Assembly: GCF_003672135.1 (NCBI RefSeq)
Contig: NC_039509.1
Coordinates: 16,378,663 to 16,442,662, forward strand
DNA from: Ooceraea biroi
Lineage: Eukaryota; Arthropoda; Insecta; Hymenoptera; Formicidae
DNA length: 64,000 nt
Direction of reading: 5' to 3'
Shown piece by piece: positions 1 to 12,582 of this stretch. A program made the position numbers and the translations under genes. The notes beneath the pieces were generated by a model, which saw only the letters and a list, made by a program, of their open reading frames with translations, searched no databases and had not been told where the DNA came from. Numbering within the stretch: position 1 is the stretch's first letter; each line of letters starts with the position of its first letter.

Positions 1-3000
1 TAGGAACCAAGTGGACAAACTTGGATTTTAATAACCCATTGCAATACATATTTATTAAGCTAATCGCTGATACTTCTGTTATGCAACTTGTAACGCCGTC
101 ATGCTCCACAATGTATGGTTCAATGGTATATGTATATAAATTGTTTGTAATATCTTTATCGGTAGGTAAAGTGCGCTCCTCAGTTCGTCCTACTAATATC
201 TGGCAATAATACAATTATTAGATTAACATCAATTTTGTGGATTTCAATTTTTCAAAAATTGTGCAAATCTGTACAGTTAATGTGCTTTCTTTCTCTTTCC
301 TTAATTTAATCAATATGCATTATACCATCTCATGTATCGCTGCTGGATATTACAGATTGATTTTGAAAGAGATCGCCAAATCATTTGATTTTGGCCATTG
401 GCAGCATATTCTATTCATAAAGTGAAAACCAAAATAAGAACCATTTCTGTTTCACAAGAATTACATTTAGGAAATAGATTATCTTGTAACAATATTTCAA
501 AAACATATAAAGTTTAATAAATACTGTTTTTTTATTTTGAAAGTATTATTGCAAGTATGATTTCTTTTTATACACAAGCACGTTATATGAATTGAATTGT
601 ATACGTCGTAAACTCAAATATAAACTGATAATTTATATATTTAATATGGAAATCTATTGCTGCATAGTATGAATGATTGTTGGAAAACATATTCCAGACA
701 AATGTTTATAACTGGTGAAGAAAAGATTTTTTCGTGGTAATAAAATTTTTTTTTCTTGCTCTCAAGATAACGACAATGTAATGATTTATCGCGTTCTAAG
801 TACTTACACTTTTCAACGTTGCTTCTGTAGATTTGTACTGCTTATATTTCTGAAGAAAACGGTTATCATTATCTGGCATAAAAACTATATAATTACTGGA
901 GCCGTGGCGTGCACGACCTTTACTTTGAACATATCCTCTAAAATCTGTCGGCATATCGTATCGTATTATTAACGTGCATGCTGCGACGTCAATACCCTCA
1001 TCAACGACATCAGTTGCCACCATACAATTTGACAAACCAGTTTTAAATCTACGTAATAAATAAATTTCTTAATCATTATTAGCATTTCCACAACTGATAA
1101 ATTCCTCCTTTTTATTGTAGAATTGGAAATCGCGTAACAATAAACTTAAATTATTATAGCTGACTGCTGCAATGTTTTGTCAACAAAATAATAATAATAA
1201 AATTTGATTTAAAATATACTTAACTACTTTGTATTTTAAAAACTTTAATCGTTACAAATATAATTAGACTAAAACGTATAAACATGAGGAATATTAATTA
1301 CAAAATAATAATAGAATAAAATTACAAAGATATTTTAATATTTATTCATATCAATTCAATAAAAAAATTAATTAAACACATAAGAGCTAAACATATAAGA
1401 GCAACCAGCTAAAGTTTATAAAAAGACATAAGTAAGAAATATGTCTACTCTTTCTATATTTATTGTTCGCGCTACTTTTACTTGTCATTGCAAGTATTAC
1501 AAGGAGAGAAATAAATTATTAATATGTAACTTGATTTTACCTATGCAATGCTTCCTTATTCCATTTTGCTACGCATGAAACTTCTCGAACGTTTTTAAAA
1601 GGATTATTCTGGAATCCTGTTATGTAATCTGGCAAAAGAAAACTATATCGCTTATCGAGTTCAGATAACACCTGAAAAAACATGTAAAAAGACCTTAGAT
1701 ACTAAGAATTAAATTTATATTTCCTCAACTGCTTATAACCGTTACTAATGTGACATAATCTGAGAGAATATGATATTTTAAAACAGTTATTAGTCTGTAC
1801 AATTATTTATATAATGTAATGAATGTTTAAAAATCAAGAAAACAAAAAAATACTTACTTTTAATATATGATATATCACTTGGGTCATAAATCTTTCTTTG
1901 ACAAAAATAATACAGCAAAACTCTTGATTGCTCAATAATTTGTTATTATACTCTGCTAATATTGCAAATAATTTTTGCATTTGATCGGACGTAAAACTGA
2001 AAGTTCATATTATCGTTTATTATTATAACATTAACCAATCTATAAATTATCTTTTTATCACTGACAATAAATCTCTTCAGAAATTCTGATCGTATTATAT
2101 TCATACCTGTACAATTGTTCATCTTCCGGGTAATTTTTCATCTCATCATGTAACAATTTTCTCATAATCATCACTTGTGTAATTAGAGATTCCAGGACAA
2201 TATCTTTTTGCTAAATAATCAACAAATGTGAAAACAAACAATCTTTTAATGACGCAAACAGGTTTTATTATATTTAGTTTAGTCTCAGTAATCAAGTCGT
2301 ACTCACTACATCGTCACACTGTTTTCTTAAAGTTTCTAATTGGATTAAATGTAATAATGCTGACTTGCTACCAGCATATATTCCTGCAACAGATAGTTAC
2401 AGAAAATTAAATAATATTTAATTTTCTATGTTAAACATCTAGTAATCTATAAAAAAAATAAAAGCAAATGTGTTAATGACGTGTTAAGGATTTCATTATG
2501 TAAATTAATTACCTCCGTGTGAAGCGGTGACTTGTATATCTCTAATAATAGACAGCAATTTAGTCAATTTCTTTTTAGGCCGCATTTGTGCACTAGACTC
2601 CAGATACAATGAGTCAACATCAAGATTTATATTATTAAATATGTCCGTTATATTTTCCACCATCTGAGTTATTTTTTTAACTACTTCCGGGAGTTGATAC
2701 TCCCTATAAGTAACAATTGTTTCACTTGGATTTGTACAATATCCTTGAATGCAATCTGGCGAGTCTACAGTTGCTATTTTTGCGTGAAATGTTATTTCCA
2801 AAGACTGTAAAACGTGATCAATGATTATACAAATACTGATAGAATTCTTACTGTGCAATTGATATTCTTATTTAATTATTAATAATCGATTATTAATGGC
2901 GTAATATATTGCGACTCTTTACCCTGATTGTGGATTCAATTTTGTCTGGTTTTATATTGGCATTCAATAACGTTGCTGACATGGCTAAGATACGTGGTTG

Positions 3001-3697
3001 TTTCTCCTTAGGACAATCCTCAAATCGTTGCATTATTTGTCTCATTGGATGGTGAGCTACTCCTCTGTGGCATTCATCAAATATTATTAAGTTTACCCTG
3101 TCCAGTATCATGTAACCATGGGAAAGTATATCAAAAAAAATCTGTGACGTTATCACTAAAACCTAGAGCAAACAAACTGATTAGTTTCCATGAATTGCAT
3201 CATAATAACAGAATTATAACAATAAACTAGGTACTTGGTTTTCTTTTATTTCATTCAACCACTGTTCTTCCTGCCAAAAATCTACTTGCATATCTCCGCT
3301 GTATCCTTTGCAAGTTAAGCCTGTATGTCGACGTATATATTCAGCTTGTTGCATTACCAATGCAACTGTATTTACAGCAAATATACTGCGCTTTCCACCT
3401 TCGCTGTAAGGCCTAAAAGTAATATCGATATCGATATATAACATTATTGACTGAAATATCATAGTGAGGTAAGAAAAAAATATTTCTCTACATTATATTA
3501 TAATACATATTTATAATTACATACTTGTGTAATGTACCGCTTAAATGTTTCAAGAGCATGACAGCTATGTATGTTTTCCCTGCTCCAGTTGGCAGGTAAA
3601 GAATAGTGTTTTCTTTACATGCCTTTTCATATAGATCTATTTGATAAGCTCTTGCTGTGAATTCACTCTCATTGCTTGGTGTCAAGTTCGAATCCAT
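1..3697 (-). CDS. Dcr-2: Dicer-2 (endoribonuclease Dcr-2), N-terminal part; runs off the left edge
   Basis: Produces small interfering RNAs from double-stranded RNA in antiviral and transposon RNA interference. Coding exons on the minus strand, high to low: 3697-3525, 3412-3235, 3162-2923, 2804-2513, 2383-2307, 2210-2107, 1996-1858, 1671-1541, 1048-808, 199-1. All joins keep frame with GT-AG introns. Visible motifs: Walker A PTGAGKT in exon 1, DECH box in exon 3, helicase insertion domain in exons 4-6, helicase C with EGIDV and QSKGRARHG in the 1048-808 exon, and the start of the Dicer dimerisation (DUF283) domain in the last exon. The intact Walker A and DECH box favour Dicer-2 over insect Dicer-1, whose helicase is degenerate in flies. 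PAZ, RNase III and dsRBD regions lie outside the window. The start is the ATG at 3695-3697. Confidence 0.95.
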
Positions 3698-4412
3698 GTT
3701 GTAACTAATTGATCACTGAGATCAATGCGCAACCAAGAAAGAAAAAATATATTGGTAACTAATACTACTCACAATATCAATCAAATATCGCAATAATTAA
3801 TCAATAAGAAATATATATATTTATATAAATTTTATATAAACTGTAATATGTGTATTTCTACGTGAACATAATTTTATTTGAAAGTATTTGTGAAATAATG
3901 CTGTTGTAAAAATTGATGAACTGATATAGAAAGAAAATTCAAGTAAACCTACGAAATCCTGTTATGATACAAGCTAAAAGTAATATATTTTGCGTATTTA
4001 TTATAAACTTATTATTTTCAAGAACAACAGAGAATATAACAGCGTCAGATGATATTTCATATTTTATTACATATTTCTGCCAAAACAAGAAAAACCTATA
4101 ATCGAAAAACATATAACCGAATACCGAAATCCTGTTATTATATGACGATCGCGATGGAATCCTCAAGGACGATTAGGCTAACCAGTTTGTAAACAATGCA
4201 AATCGTACTTTGAATATTGAAATTAAAGTGATCGTAATTTCAAAATCTAAATCAACTCCCTTTTTCAGCTCTCGTAGTAATGTCATAAGCAAAATATATG
4301 TGAACAACAATATTCCTTTTAGAAATAATTAAAAGACAATATGACACATTCAAAAATGTCAGCATATTTATATTATTTTATTCAACAGAGTAAACTCAGA
4401 AACTCACTTTAT

Positions 4413-4424
4413 TGATGATGATGA

Positions 4425-4464
<40 letters not shown>

Positions 4465-4480
4465 CGACGATGATGATGAT
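4413..4480. repeat. (GAT)n microsatellite
   Basis: About 22 tandem GAT/ATG units with small interruptions (one extra G, two GAC units). Confidence 0.95.
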
Positions 4481-4788
4481 AATTATACAATTCTCAGCTA
4501 TAAATCATACATCAGTGTAGTTTAAAATCTGATGATGATTATTGGCTGTTATCGCTTTTCTATTTTGGATTGGAGTAGGTTTCGAATACAAATGCAAAGA
4601 ACAAAGGAATTTTACCTAACTTCCAACATCCAACGTCAACCGCTGCGAGCTGACTGATTCACTCACTATGAGCTCACGTTTCGTTCTCTTATCAGGGTAA
4701 TCCCAGATTCAATTCGGAAGACCACGTCAGAACAAGTATACATAAACATAATTCTATTTCTATGAAGCACGCTAGTTTGTTCGTGGTA

Positions 4789-4926
4789 AGGGCCACTTCG
4801 ACCAAACTTCGGTTAATTTAATCGTCGATTAACTTACAGGGCGATCAACATAAAACTTATATTATTTATACGAGAATTATATTATTAGAGATTTTTATGT
4901 TATTCGCCCTTGGTCGAAGTGACCCT
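4789..4926. mobile_element. Small TIR element (MITE), PIF/Harbinger-like
   Basis: 138 bp with near-perfect inverted ends: GGGCCACTTCGACCAA at the left and TTGGTCGAAGTGACCC at the right (one mismatch). TAA flanks both ends and could be a 3-bp target duplication of the TWA type used by PIF/Harbinger elements. There is no coding capacity. Family assignment is inference. Confidence 0.65.
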
Positions 4927-5282
4927 AAATGCCAGCTCGTCATGCATCGCATGCGCTAATTGGCTGATTGACGGATATACTTTTCCGGTGTATTCTTTCG
5001 GTCTGTTAGTTACAAACTAGTAAACTAGTAAATTATATTATTAGAAATGCTCCATTACAAGTTGATAAGATAGAACTCTTATAATTTTATTTATCTTCTT
5101 ATATCAGCTGAGGGAGATAATTTCGCGTTGTGATTGCACTTGTATTATTCTTGTAGCATTGTTGGATGGGATGAAATTAATTATTTTTCGTCCATTACTC
5201 GAATTGTATGATATTTAAGTGCGTGTGTGTGAAATATAAAAATTACGTTACATATTATTTACGCGATATTTAGATTGCTTTA

Positions 5283-6734
5283 ATGCTAAAGACTATGCTA
5301 ACCTCAAACTTGCTAAATTGTAAATATCCTAAGCACCTAAATGTCCTACACATCAGTCCAAGATTATTTAAAAGATTCAGACATCAATTTGCTTCGAAAC
5401 GTGCCATGAAGGTATATCGAGTATTATTCATATTTAATATAATTCGTGCTAGAAGATTGTTTACAAGTTAAAATATTAAACTGTACCTTGCGTTACTCTA
5501 GGAGTTGTATGAAACACTTGGCGTAACAGAAGATTGCGAGGACGAAACTCTAAGGTTGGCATTCGTCCATCTGGCAAAACGATTTCACCCAGACAGTGGA
5601 GCACCAGAAGCTGATACCGTTAGATTTTCTCAGGTATTATACCTGAGAAATTATTATGCATTACAATCCTGATCTCTCTCAAAAGGAGTGTGCTTCATTG
5701 TTCTGTAATTGTTCAAGGCAGATTGAGAATGCCTACAGGGAGATTCGCAAAGTTAGAAACATTCAGAAAGATGAGAAAGCTTCATCAGAAGTCGAGGAAT
5801 TCGACATCAAGGTAAATATCTCCGTTTATACATCGTGCATGATGCTGCGGATCTTTTTCCTGCCACTTGTAATTGCTTTTATTTTGAAGCACACGGCACC
5901 GCAACATCGTCACTACTTGAATTTCGATGTTGGGATTGGTACACCGAGTAAACGGCAGAAATTGCACGCAGTACAAAGAGCTCAGAAAGCAGTTGACAGT
6001 GTAATGGAGCACAGATTGAAAAAGATACAAGCTGAGGAACGTAACACGTTAATAGGCATGGATAAACAAAAAGCGAAGGATATAAAAACCCGTTATGGTA
6101 TGGACCGCCTGGTGGAAGACTTGATTCAAGAGGCAATGAGCAAAGGTGAATTCAACGACTTACCTGGAATGGGGAAACCACTGAATGCTACAAGTGTCAG
6201 AAATCCTTATGTTGACTTCGTGACACATAAGTTGAATCAGGTAAAATGCTTGAACGTTAATAATAATAATAACTTGAGCGCTATAAATATCGTTTGTATC
6301 ACTTGCGTGTATGTGTGTTGTAATTTCAGATAATGATAGACAATGGATTCATTCCAGAGTGGATACAGTTGTCGAAAGAAATTCGAGAAGAGACTGAGGA
6401 ATTGAAAAAGAAATTGTCAGAAGTACGTAGTGACATAGGAGAGCTTCCGTTAGATCCAAAGGACAGATTAACATGGGAAGATAATCTAGAAAAATTCAAA
6501 ACTTTAACGACGCAGATCAATAACAAGATTGACAAGTACAATCTGCTAGTTCCTATACTGCAGAAACAAATGCTTCACATCAGCTTAAATGAACTCGCGG
6601 AGAAAGCATTATCAGCCCCGCCTGCTAAAAATATCAAGAAATGCTTGGATCCTGGTTACAAAAGTCCGGATCCAAGTATATCTCAGGATTTGTTCGCTTT
6701 CATTAGCGATTTGTTTAGCAAAAAGATTACCTAG
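5283..6734 (+). CDS. DNAJC28: DnaJ homolog subfamily C member 28 (DNAJC28)
   Basis: J-domain co-chaperone with a DUF1992 domain, 368 aa. Exons: 5283-5411, 5502-5633, 5722-5811, 5890-6240, 6330-6734, all joined at phase 0. Exon 1 encodes a basic N-terminus that could be a mitochondrial presequence (inference). Exon 2 carries the J domain with the HPD motif (FHPDSG). Exon 4 begins with a conserved HTAPQHRHYL block and ends in the DUF1992 core (RLVEDLIQEAMSKGEF, LPGMGKPL). Exon 5 holds the C-terminal helices (NGFIPEWI, YNLLVPILQKQ). Length and block order match the human protein. The start is the first ATG of the open frame; an upstream non-coding exon is possible. An AATAAA lies at 6843-6848. 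The gene converges with GART, 162 bp between stop codons. Confidence 0.92.
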
Positions 6735-6896
6735 AGAGCGCATAAGCGCACGATATGATATAAATATTGTAAATTCATTTGTACATATGTATCATAAAGC
6801 ATTTAAAAGAAACAATATATATTTATGGAAAACATTAGTAGTAATAAAAAAATATATAATTTCGACATTTTGTAAATCGGTACATACACGCGTAAT

Positions 6897-9800
6897 TTAA
6901 TAATTCCAATGGAGAGTGCCATCCTCCTTTAATGTTACGCGACCACTCGTTAAGTGTTTTAAGGCACGAGGATAGGCTATGTGCTCTGCTGTCTTTACGC
7001 GTTCCTGCAGAATCTTTTCAGTATCGTCTGGCAATACCGGTACAGCTTCTTGCTCGACGATAGCTCCGGAATCTATATCAACCTAGTTGGCATAACAAAG
7101 AATTGTCATCCGTTAATAAATTGAATAATACTAGAATAATACTAGAATTGTGTTCTTTAAATTAATTTAACGGAATTGAAAATAATTGATCTCTCTGACT
7201 GTCGTACCTCGACAAAGTGCACAGTGCAACCCGATACGCGTACACGCGCTGCTAGAACATCCTTATGCGCGTTCGCGCCTTTGAAAGACGGTAGCAGGGA
7301 AGGATGTATATTTAATAGAGCACCTTTCCAATGCTTCACGAATTGCTCTGAAAGAATTCGCATAAAGCCGGCCAGACATACTATCTCCACGCCAGCAGCA
7401 TGAAGCTCCACATTCATGGCTGCGTCGAAAGATTCGCGACTCGGATAATCGGTGTGTTTGATCACCTAACGAATTGAACAAGTAAAATCAGTTGAAAATT
7501 ATTGATTTATAGATATATACGCGAACTGTATCTGTATTAATTAATTATCTAATTATTTAATTATTAATCTTACCACTGTTTTAATGTCGGCCCTCTCAGC
7601 GCGCTTCAATCCTTCGACACCAGGTTTATTGGAAATTACTAAAACGATTTCCGCCCCGATGTGCTGAGATGGATCCTGCGTAGCGTTGATCAAGGACTGA
7701 AGATTCGTCCCGCTACCAGATATTAGAACGCCTACTTTCTTCAAGGGTTTGCTCAACGTTGCAACTACACCGGGAACATATCGTTTCATTTCCTGTTCGA
7801 GAACCTTCTCAAAGTTTTTCACTTGTACCTTGAATTGACCACCTGCGTTAAAAAAGAATTAATAGAACTGTGTAAATTTTAATGTGATCGATTGCATTAA
7901 TACTAAGAATAATTTCTTACTGGAATGTGCATTCACGTTTCCGATAACTATAGGATTTTCATCTTTTAGTTTATTTAGAACTTTCGCCTCGTCTTCCTTA
8001 GAACATATTAAAATTGCACCGATGCCACAATTAAATGTTCTCAACATTTCGTGTTTACTGATGCCACCTATATAAAAGAATTTTATAATTATAACATTTA
8101 TGTAAGTTATACACTTGCGGAAAGAAAGATATTCGAAATAGAATAATGAAAATATTACGCACCAACCGCCGCTAGCCAAGCAAAAATTGGTAAAATATTC
8201 CACGTAGTCGCATCCAACGTTACACCCAAGTTCTCCGGTAAAATTCTCGGTATATTCTCCGTCAGACCTCCGCCAGTGATATGCGCGAATCCTTTCGCCA
8301 AGTTGGTCCGTAAGGCAGGAACGACGCTTCTCACGTAAATCTTCGTTGGTTCCAACAGCTCTTCACCTGTGACATTTCACATTAGCTCGTTACGCGTCTC
8401 CCTATAATGTATTAAAAATAGCGTAAATCAGAAATTGCGTACCAATAGTTCTATTTGTCTTTGAGAAAGGTGCGACGTCGGAGTATCTCTTATTAGCGAG
8501 CTTCAAAACTTTTCGCACCAAACTAAAGCCGTTACTGTGCACGCCGCTGGATGGAAGGCCGATCACCACGTCTCCTTCCTTAATATCATTTACGCGTGGC
8601 AATAAGTGGCCCCTCTCAACTGCGCCCACCGCAAAACCCGCCAAGTCGTATTCCCCTTCGGGATACATGTCCGGCATCTCGGCCGTTTCTCCTCCAATCT
8701 GTAAGATTTACGATGTTTACGATTTTTATTGCGCATAATTATAAAGAAAAAAAAATTCCCGATATATATTTTTCATCTTGTCAAACATTATTGTTATTAA
8801 TTAATTACCAAGGAACATCCTGCTTGCCTGCAACCTTCGGAAATGCCATTTACAATTGTCGTAGCTGTCCCAACGTCGAGTTTGCCACAGGCAAAGTAAT
8901 CCAGGAAAAATAACGGCTCTGCATTGTGCGCGAGGACATCGTTCACGCACATGGCTACCAAGTCTATCCCCACTGTGTCATGTTTGTTGCATTCGATCGC
9001 TATCTACAAAGAAGAAATTGTCGCTTCTGAGTACAAGATGCTGAACCAACTTTAATTGTTTAATATTATATGTACCTTCAGTTTCGTACCAACACCGTCG
9101 GTACCCGATACCAAGATAGGATCATTATAGCCTGCTGCTTTTACATCAAAAAGGCCACCAAATCCACCTATGGTTCCCAAAGTGCCAGCGCGTTTCGTGG
9201 AGCAAGTAACCGGTTTGATAGCCGACACAAGATGATCGCCAGCATCTATATTAACACCGCTGCTTTTGTAAGTTAGCTGTCCCCTCTGCAAAATAGATCT
9301 GAAACGTTTCACTGTTAATTTCTTGTATGAATCGCTGTATAGATCGATCAATATCGATATTGTACCTGGCAATCCCCTTATGCGCGATGTCTGTCCTGAA
9401 TTGCTTTCCGTCAAACGATACGTGCTGAGCAGCTTGAGTAGCTCTCGCAGCTGCCAGTGCCAAAGTTGGTGCTATGTTGACAGTGATGAGAACTCTCCCA
9501 CCTGACGTTATACAAATAATGTTATAATTGTTTAGGCTTTTATTTAAATATTTTTTATTTCGTCATGTATATTATATTTACCGTTAGTTACCAATTCGCC
9601 TTCCGACGAAACGGCCGTACCGCTGTGAAAAACAAAGTTATCCCGTTTATGTGACACTTGGTCGACACCGGTTATAACTTGGCCCTTGGATGAGGACGCC
9701 GGATAACCACGGGATGCTAACATCACGCCTACGGCGGACACATTTTCTCGCCAGGACACGTGAGACGCGTTCAGAGTTCCTTCGCAACAAGCCTGCAATC

Positions 9801-11215
9801 AAACGCGTCGTACCGATACACGAATAAAGTTTTTGATACTATATTTTCTCTGATTTTTGATAAATAATATAATAATAACAATAATAGTTGTACCTTCATG
9901 ATTAAAAATAGGTCCGATGTCAATAGTGGGAGCACTACCTCCGTCTCGGGATCTCCAAATCTGCAATTGAACTCCAAGACTTTTGGACCATCCTCGGTCA
10001 GCATTAAACCAGCATATAATACACCTGCAACATTTGCTTCATTTTACATACATTCATATAAATTAATATGATTGTTAACGAGAAAATACAAACCGACAAA
10101 CGGAATATTCTCCTTTCTGAGTCCGTCGACAGCGTTTTGGAGAACATTCACTTTCACCTGTTGATATTCTTCGTCACTCAACAATGGACATGGACAGTAT
10201 GCTCCCATTCCGCCAGTATTTGGACCAGCGTCCTCGTTAAAAATTCTCTTATGATCTTGCGCAGGCATCATTGGCACAATCGTCTTACCTGAGAATCAAC
10301 AAATTTGAGATTCTGAATGCTTTTTATTAAAGAAATAATTAGATGTACGGAACTGTATTTACCATCTGTAAACGCAAGTACAGATACTTCCTCGCCTTCT
10401 AACAGTTCTTCGACAACCACAGTCTCACCAGCAACACCAAATTTCTTGTCAGTTAAAATTTCATCTACCGCACGACAGGCTTCCTGTTGATCTTTCGCTA
10501 CGATGACACCCTTGCCAGCTGCCAAACCAGCTGCTTTCACTACAAGCGCCTTAAATGGAGCACTGTGACAAAAGACAACAATTGATAAGAGAACGACAAT
10601 TCTCTGCACAAAGAGATTTTTCACTTACGTCTTGATGAAATTCTTTGCAGCCGCAGCAGACGTGAAGCCTTGCCATCTGGCAGTAGGAATGCCATGCCTG
10701 TCCATAAAGCGCTTCGCCCAATCTTTGTCAGCTTCAATTTGGGCCGCTTGTCTCTGCGGGCCAAAACATTTCACTCTCTTGGTCCTTAAATCATCCGCCA
10801 ATCCCTGAGCCAGAGGATCTTCGGGACCAACCACTACTACATCAATATTGTTGTCTTTGCTCCACGCAGCAATCTCCTACAAAAGACAAAGATATCAGTA
10901 ACAGCGTATGTAATAACAGACTGTGAAGGAGAAGAGTTACAAATTTATTAAAGGTATTATACCTTGGTATTTTTAACATTTAAATCGATTAGTTGCACCT
11001 TGTCTACTTGCTTGATGCCAGCGTTACCAGGCGCTACAAAGATCTCTCTCACCTACACGTAAATCAGATAAAACACACATTGGATTAATTTATACTTGCA
11101 TATCATGTATCTTTCTGTTGATCAACTCACTTACATGTGGCGATTGAGACAGTTTCCAGCAAATGGCATGTTCTCTTCCACCGCCACCGATTACAAGAAC
11201 TGTGTACTGCATCAT
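6897..11215 (-). CDS. Gart: Trifunctional purine biosynthetic protein adenosine-3 (GARS-AIRS-GARFT)
   Basis: Catalyses steps 2, 3 and 5 of de novo purine synthesis. Sixteen coding exons, high to low: 11215-11135, 11052-10963, 10876-10629, 10562-10363, 10288-10094, 10024-9894, 9792-9582, 9501-9366, 9298-9076, 9003-8809, 8698-8443, 8366-8163, 8067-7921, 7842-7574, 7465-7208, 7082-6897. They give 1009 aa, almost the human length. Domain order: GARS (VLVIGGGGREHA, ATP-grasp FNCRFGDPETE), one AIRS (SGTDGVGTKLK, GLPSSGVHSNGFSLVR, ITGGGLTENIPRI), then GARFT (ISGSGTNLQSLI, NIHPSLLPSFKG with catalytic Asn and His, DIDSGAIV with catalytic Asp). An acceptor AG sits directly before the ATG pair, so a 5' UTR intron is likely. 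Drosophila carries two AIRS copies; here I see only one. Confidence 0.96.
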
Positions 11216-12582
11216 CTGCAAATCAATCATGTTTATCACATCACCAGCAAGCATCACACACATGTAACAGTTTTTATTCAATTTTTTATTCAATATTGTT
11301 CGCAAGAAGAGTAACGCAATATATATACTCACGTATCTAAGCTTGTTGATTGATGGGATAAAACTATTTCTTTCCTGTAGCTCTTCTCTGATTTATCAAC
11401 TGTACAAACTCACACAATTAACGCTAATTATAGGTTACCGGCTTTCAGGCTTCGTTACAACGCATGAATCTTTGAGAAACGCCAAATTCCACAGGTGGTC
11501 GAAGCGCACGCAGAGCACCGTGAGTACGCTCGCGCGACTACTGGACGATCAGGATGACGAATACTGACAAGAGACTTTACCGCTCGCGCGACTACTGGAC
11601 GATCAGGACGACGAATGGTGACAAGAGACTTTACCGCTCGTCGCGCGTTTTACGCAATGAACCGGCTCGCTGCGGGGGTCACAATCCATATCGCTCGCGT
11701 GATGACTCGACGACCTCTTGAGAAGTGATTTAAACTAAGATACATGAGATCTCGACGGAAATTTATTGTAAGATAGCAGGAATATATTTAGAGACCCAAT
11801 GTAATAAACAAAGAAATATTTGTATATATTTGTTAATAGCAGGATTGCACTTGTAAAAATTTATGCGCAAATTAAATGTCTCCCTGCATGTCATAATAAT
11901 TCTGCATATCGTCATTATTCCATTATTCTGTGTACTACTGTTACTCGCTTTTTTTTTGTATTCTGATAAAATAATAAAATACTTAGACACATTTGTATTA
12001 CTTGGAGAAAGCTTTAACATATTTCATATTTACACAATCAGGCAAGATGTGAGGCTCCACATAACGTTCAGAAGCAAAATTATTTCGAGATTATTTAATG
12101 ACCATAAGGTCACGCGCGTCAGTCTTATCGCGCTTGTTGTAACTTGTTTACAGTATCAAGCAACGTGCCGCACATATTTGTCCCTCAATGATACAATTTA
12201 AAACTATTCGCAATGATCTATTTATAATAATCACTTTAACGAGCAATTAATCATTTTTAAATTACCATTTAGCAAATGAACAATGAACATGTCTTATATT
12301 TCGCAAGAAATAATTAATAAAACTCAAATTAGTTTATTAAAAATGTAGGAGAGCCTAGAAAGTCTAGAAATAAATTCGTATCTAAAATATTGGAAATATT
12401 GCATAAACTTGTCGCGAAGTTCGTCGCTTGATGATATTTTGTTTGCGTGATATTTGCATCCAAAGAGATACGTAACCACGACAGATCATGCAGTGATCAA
12501 AATAGCGATATTGCGAAGGTGTCCTTTCCAAGTTAATCTCGTGCCAACGTGAAGACGTCAACTTATTCTGCAAGGGTGGGTC
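11216..12582. other. Divergent intergenic region between GART and SdhB-like
   Basis: About 1.4 kb between two start codons. Apart from the 54-bp direct duplication at 11528-11640 it is AT-rich with no exon I can support. Confidence 0.6.
11528..11640. repeat. Two tandem copies of a 54-bp unit
   Basis: Starting with GCTCGCGCGACTACTGGACG, a 54-bp stretch recurs at 11582 with a few substitutions. It is GC-rich compared with its surroundings and lies upstream of both GART and the SdhB-like gene. Confidence 0.85.

Larger units (their letters stand above)
3698..5282. other. Divergent intergenic region between Dcr-2 and DNAJC28
   Basis: Head-to-head spacer of about 1.6 kb that must hold both promoters. 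It contains a GAT microsatellite (4413-4480) and a small TIR element (4789-4926). I see no convincing coding exon. Confidence 0.6.
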
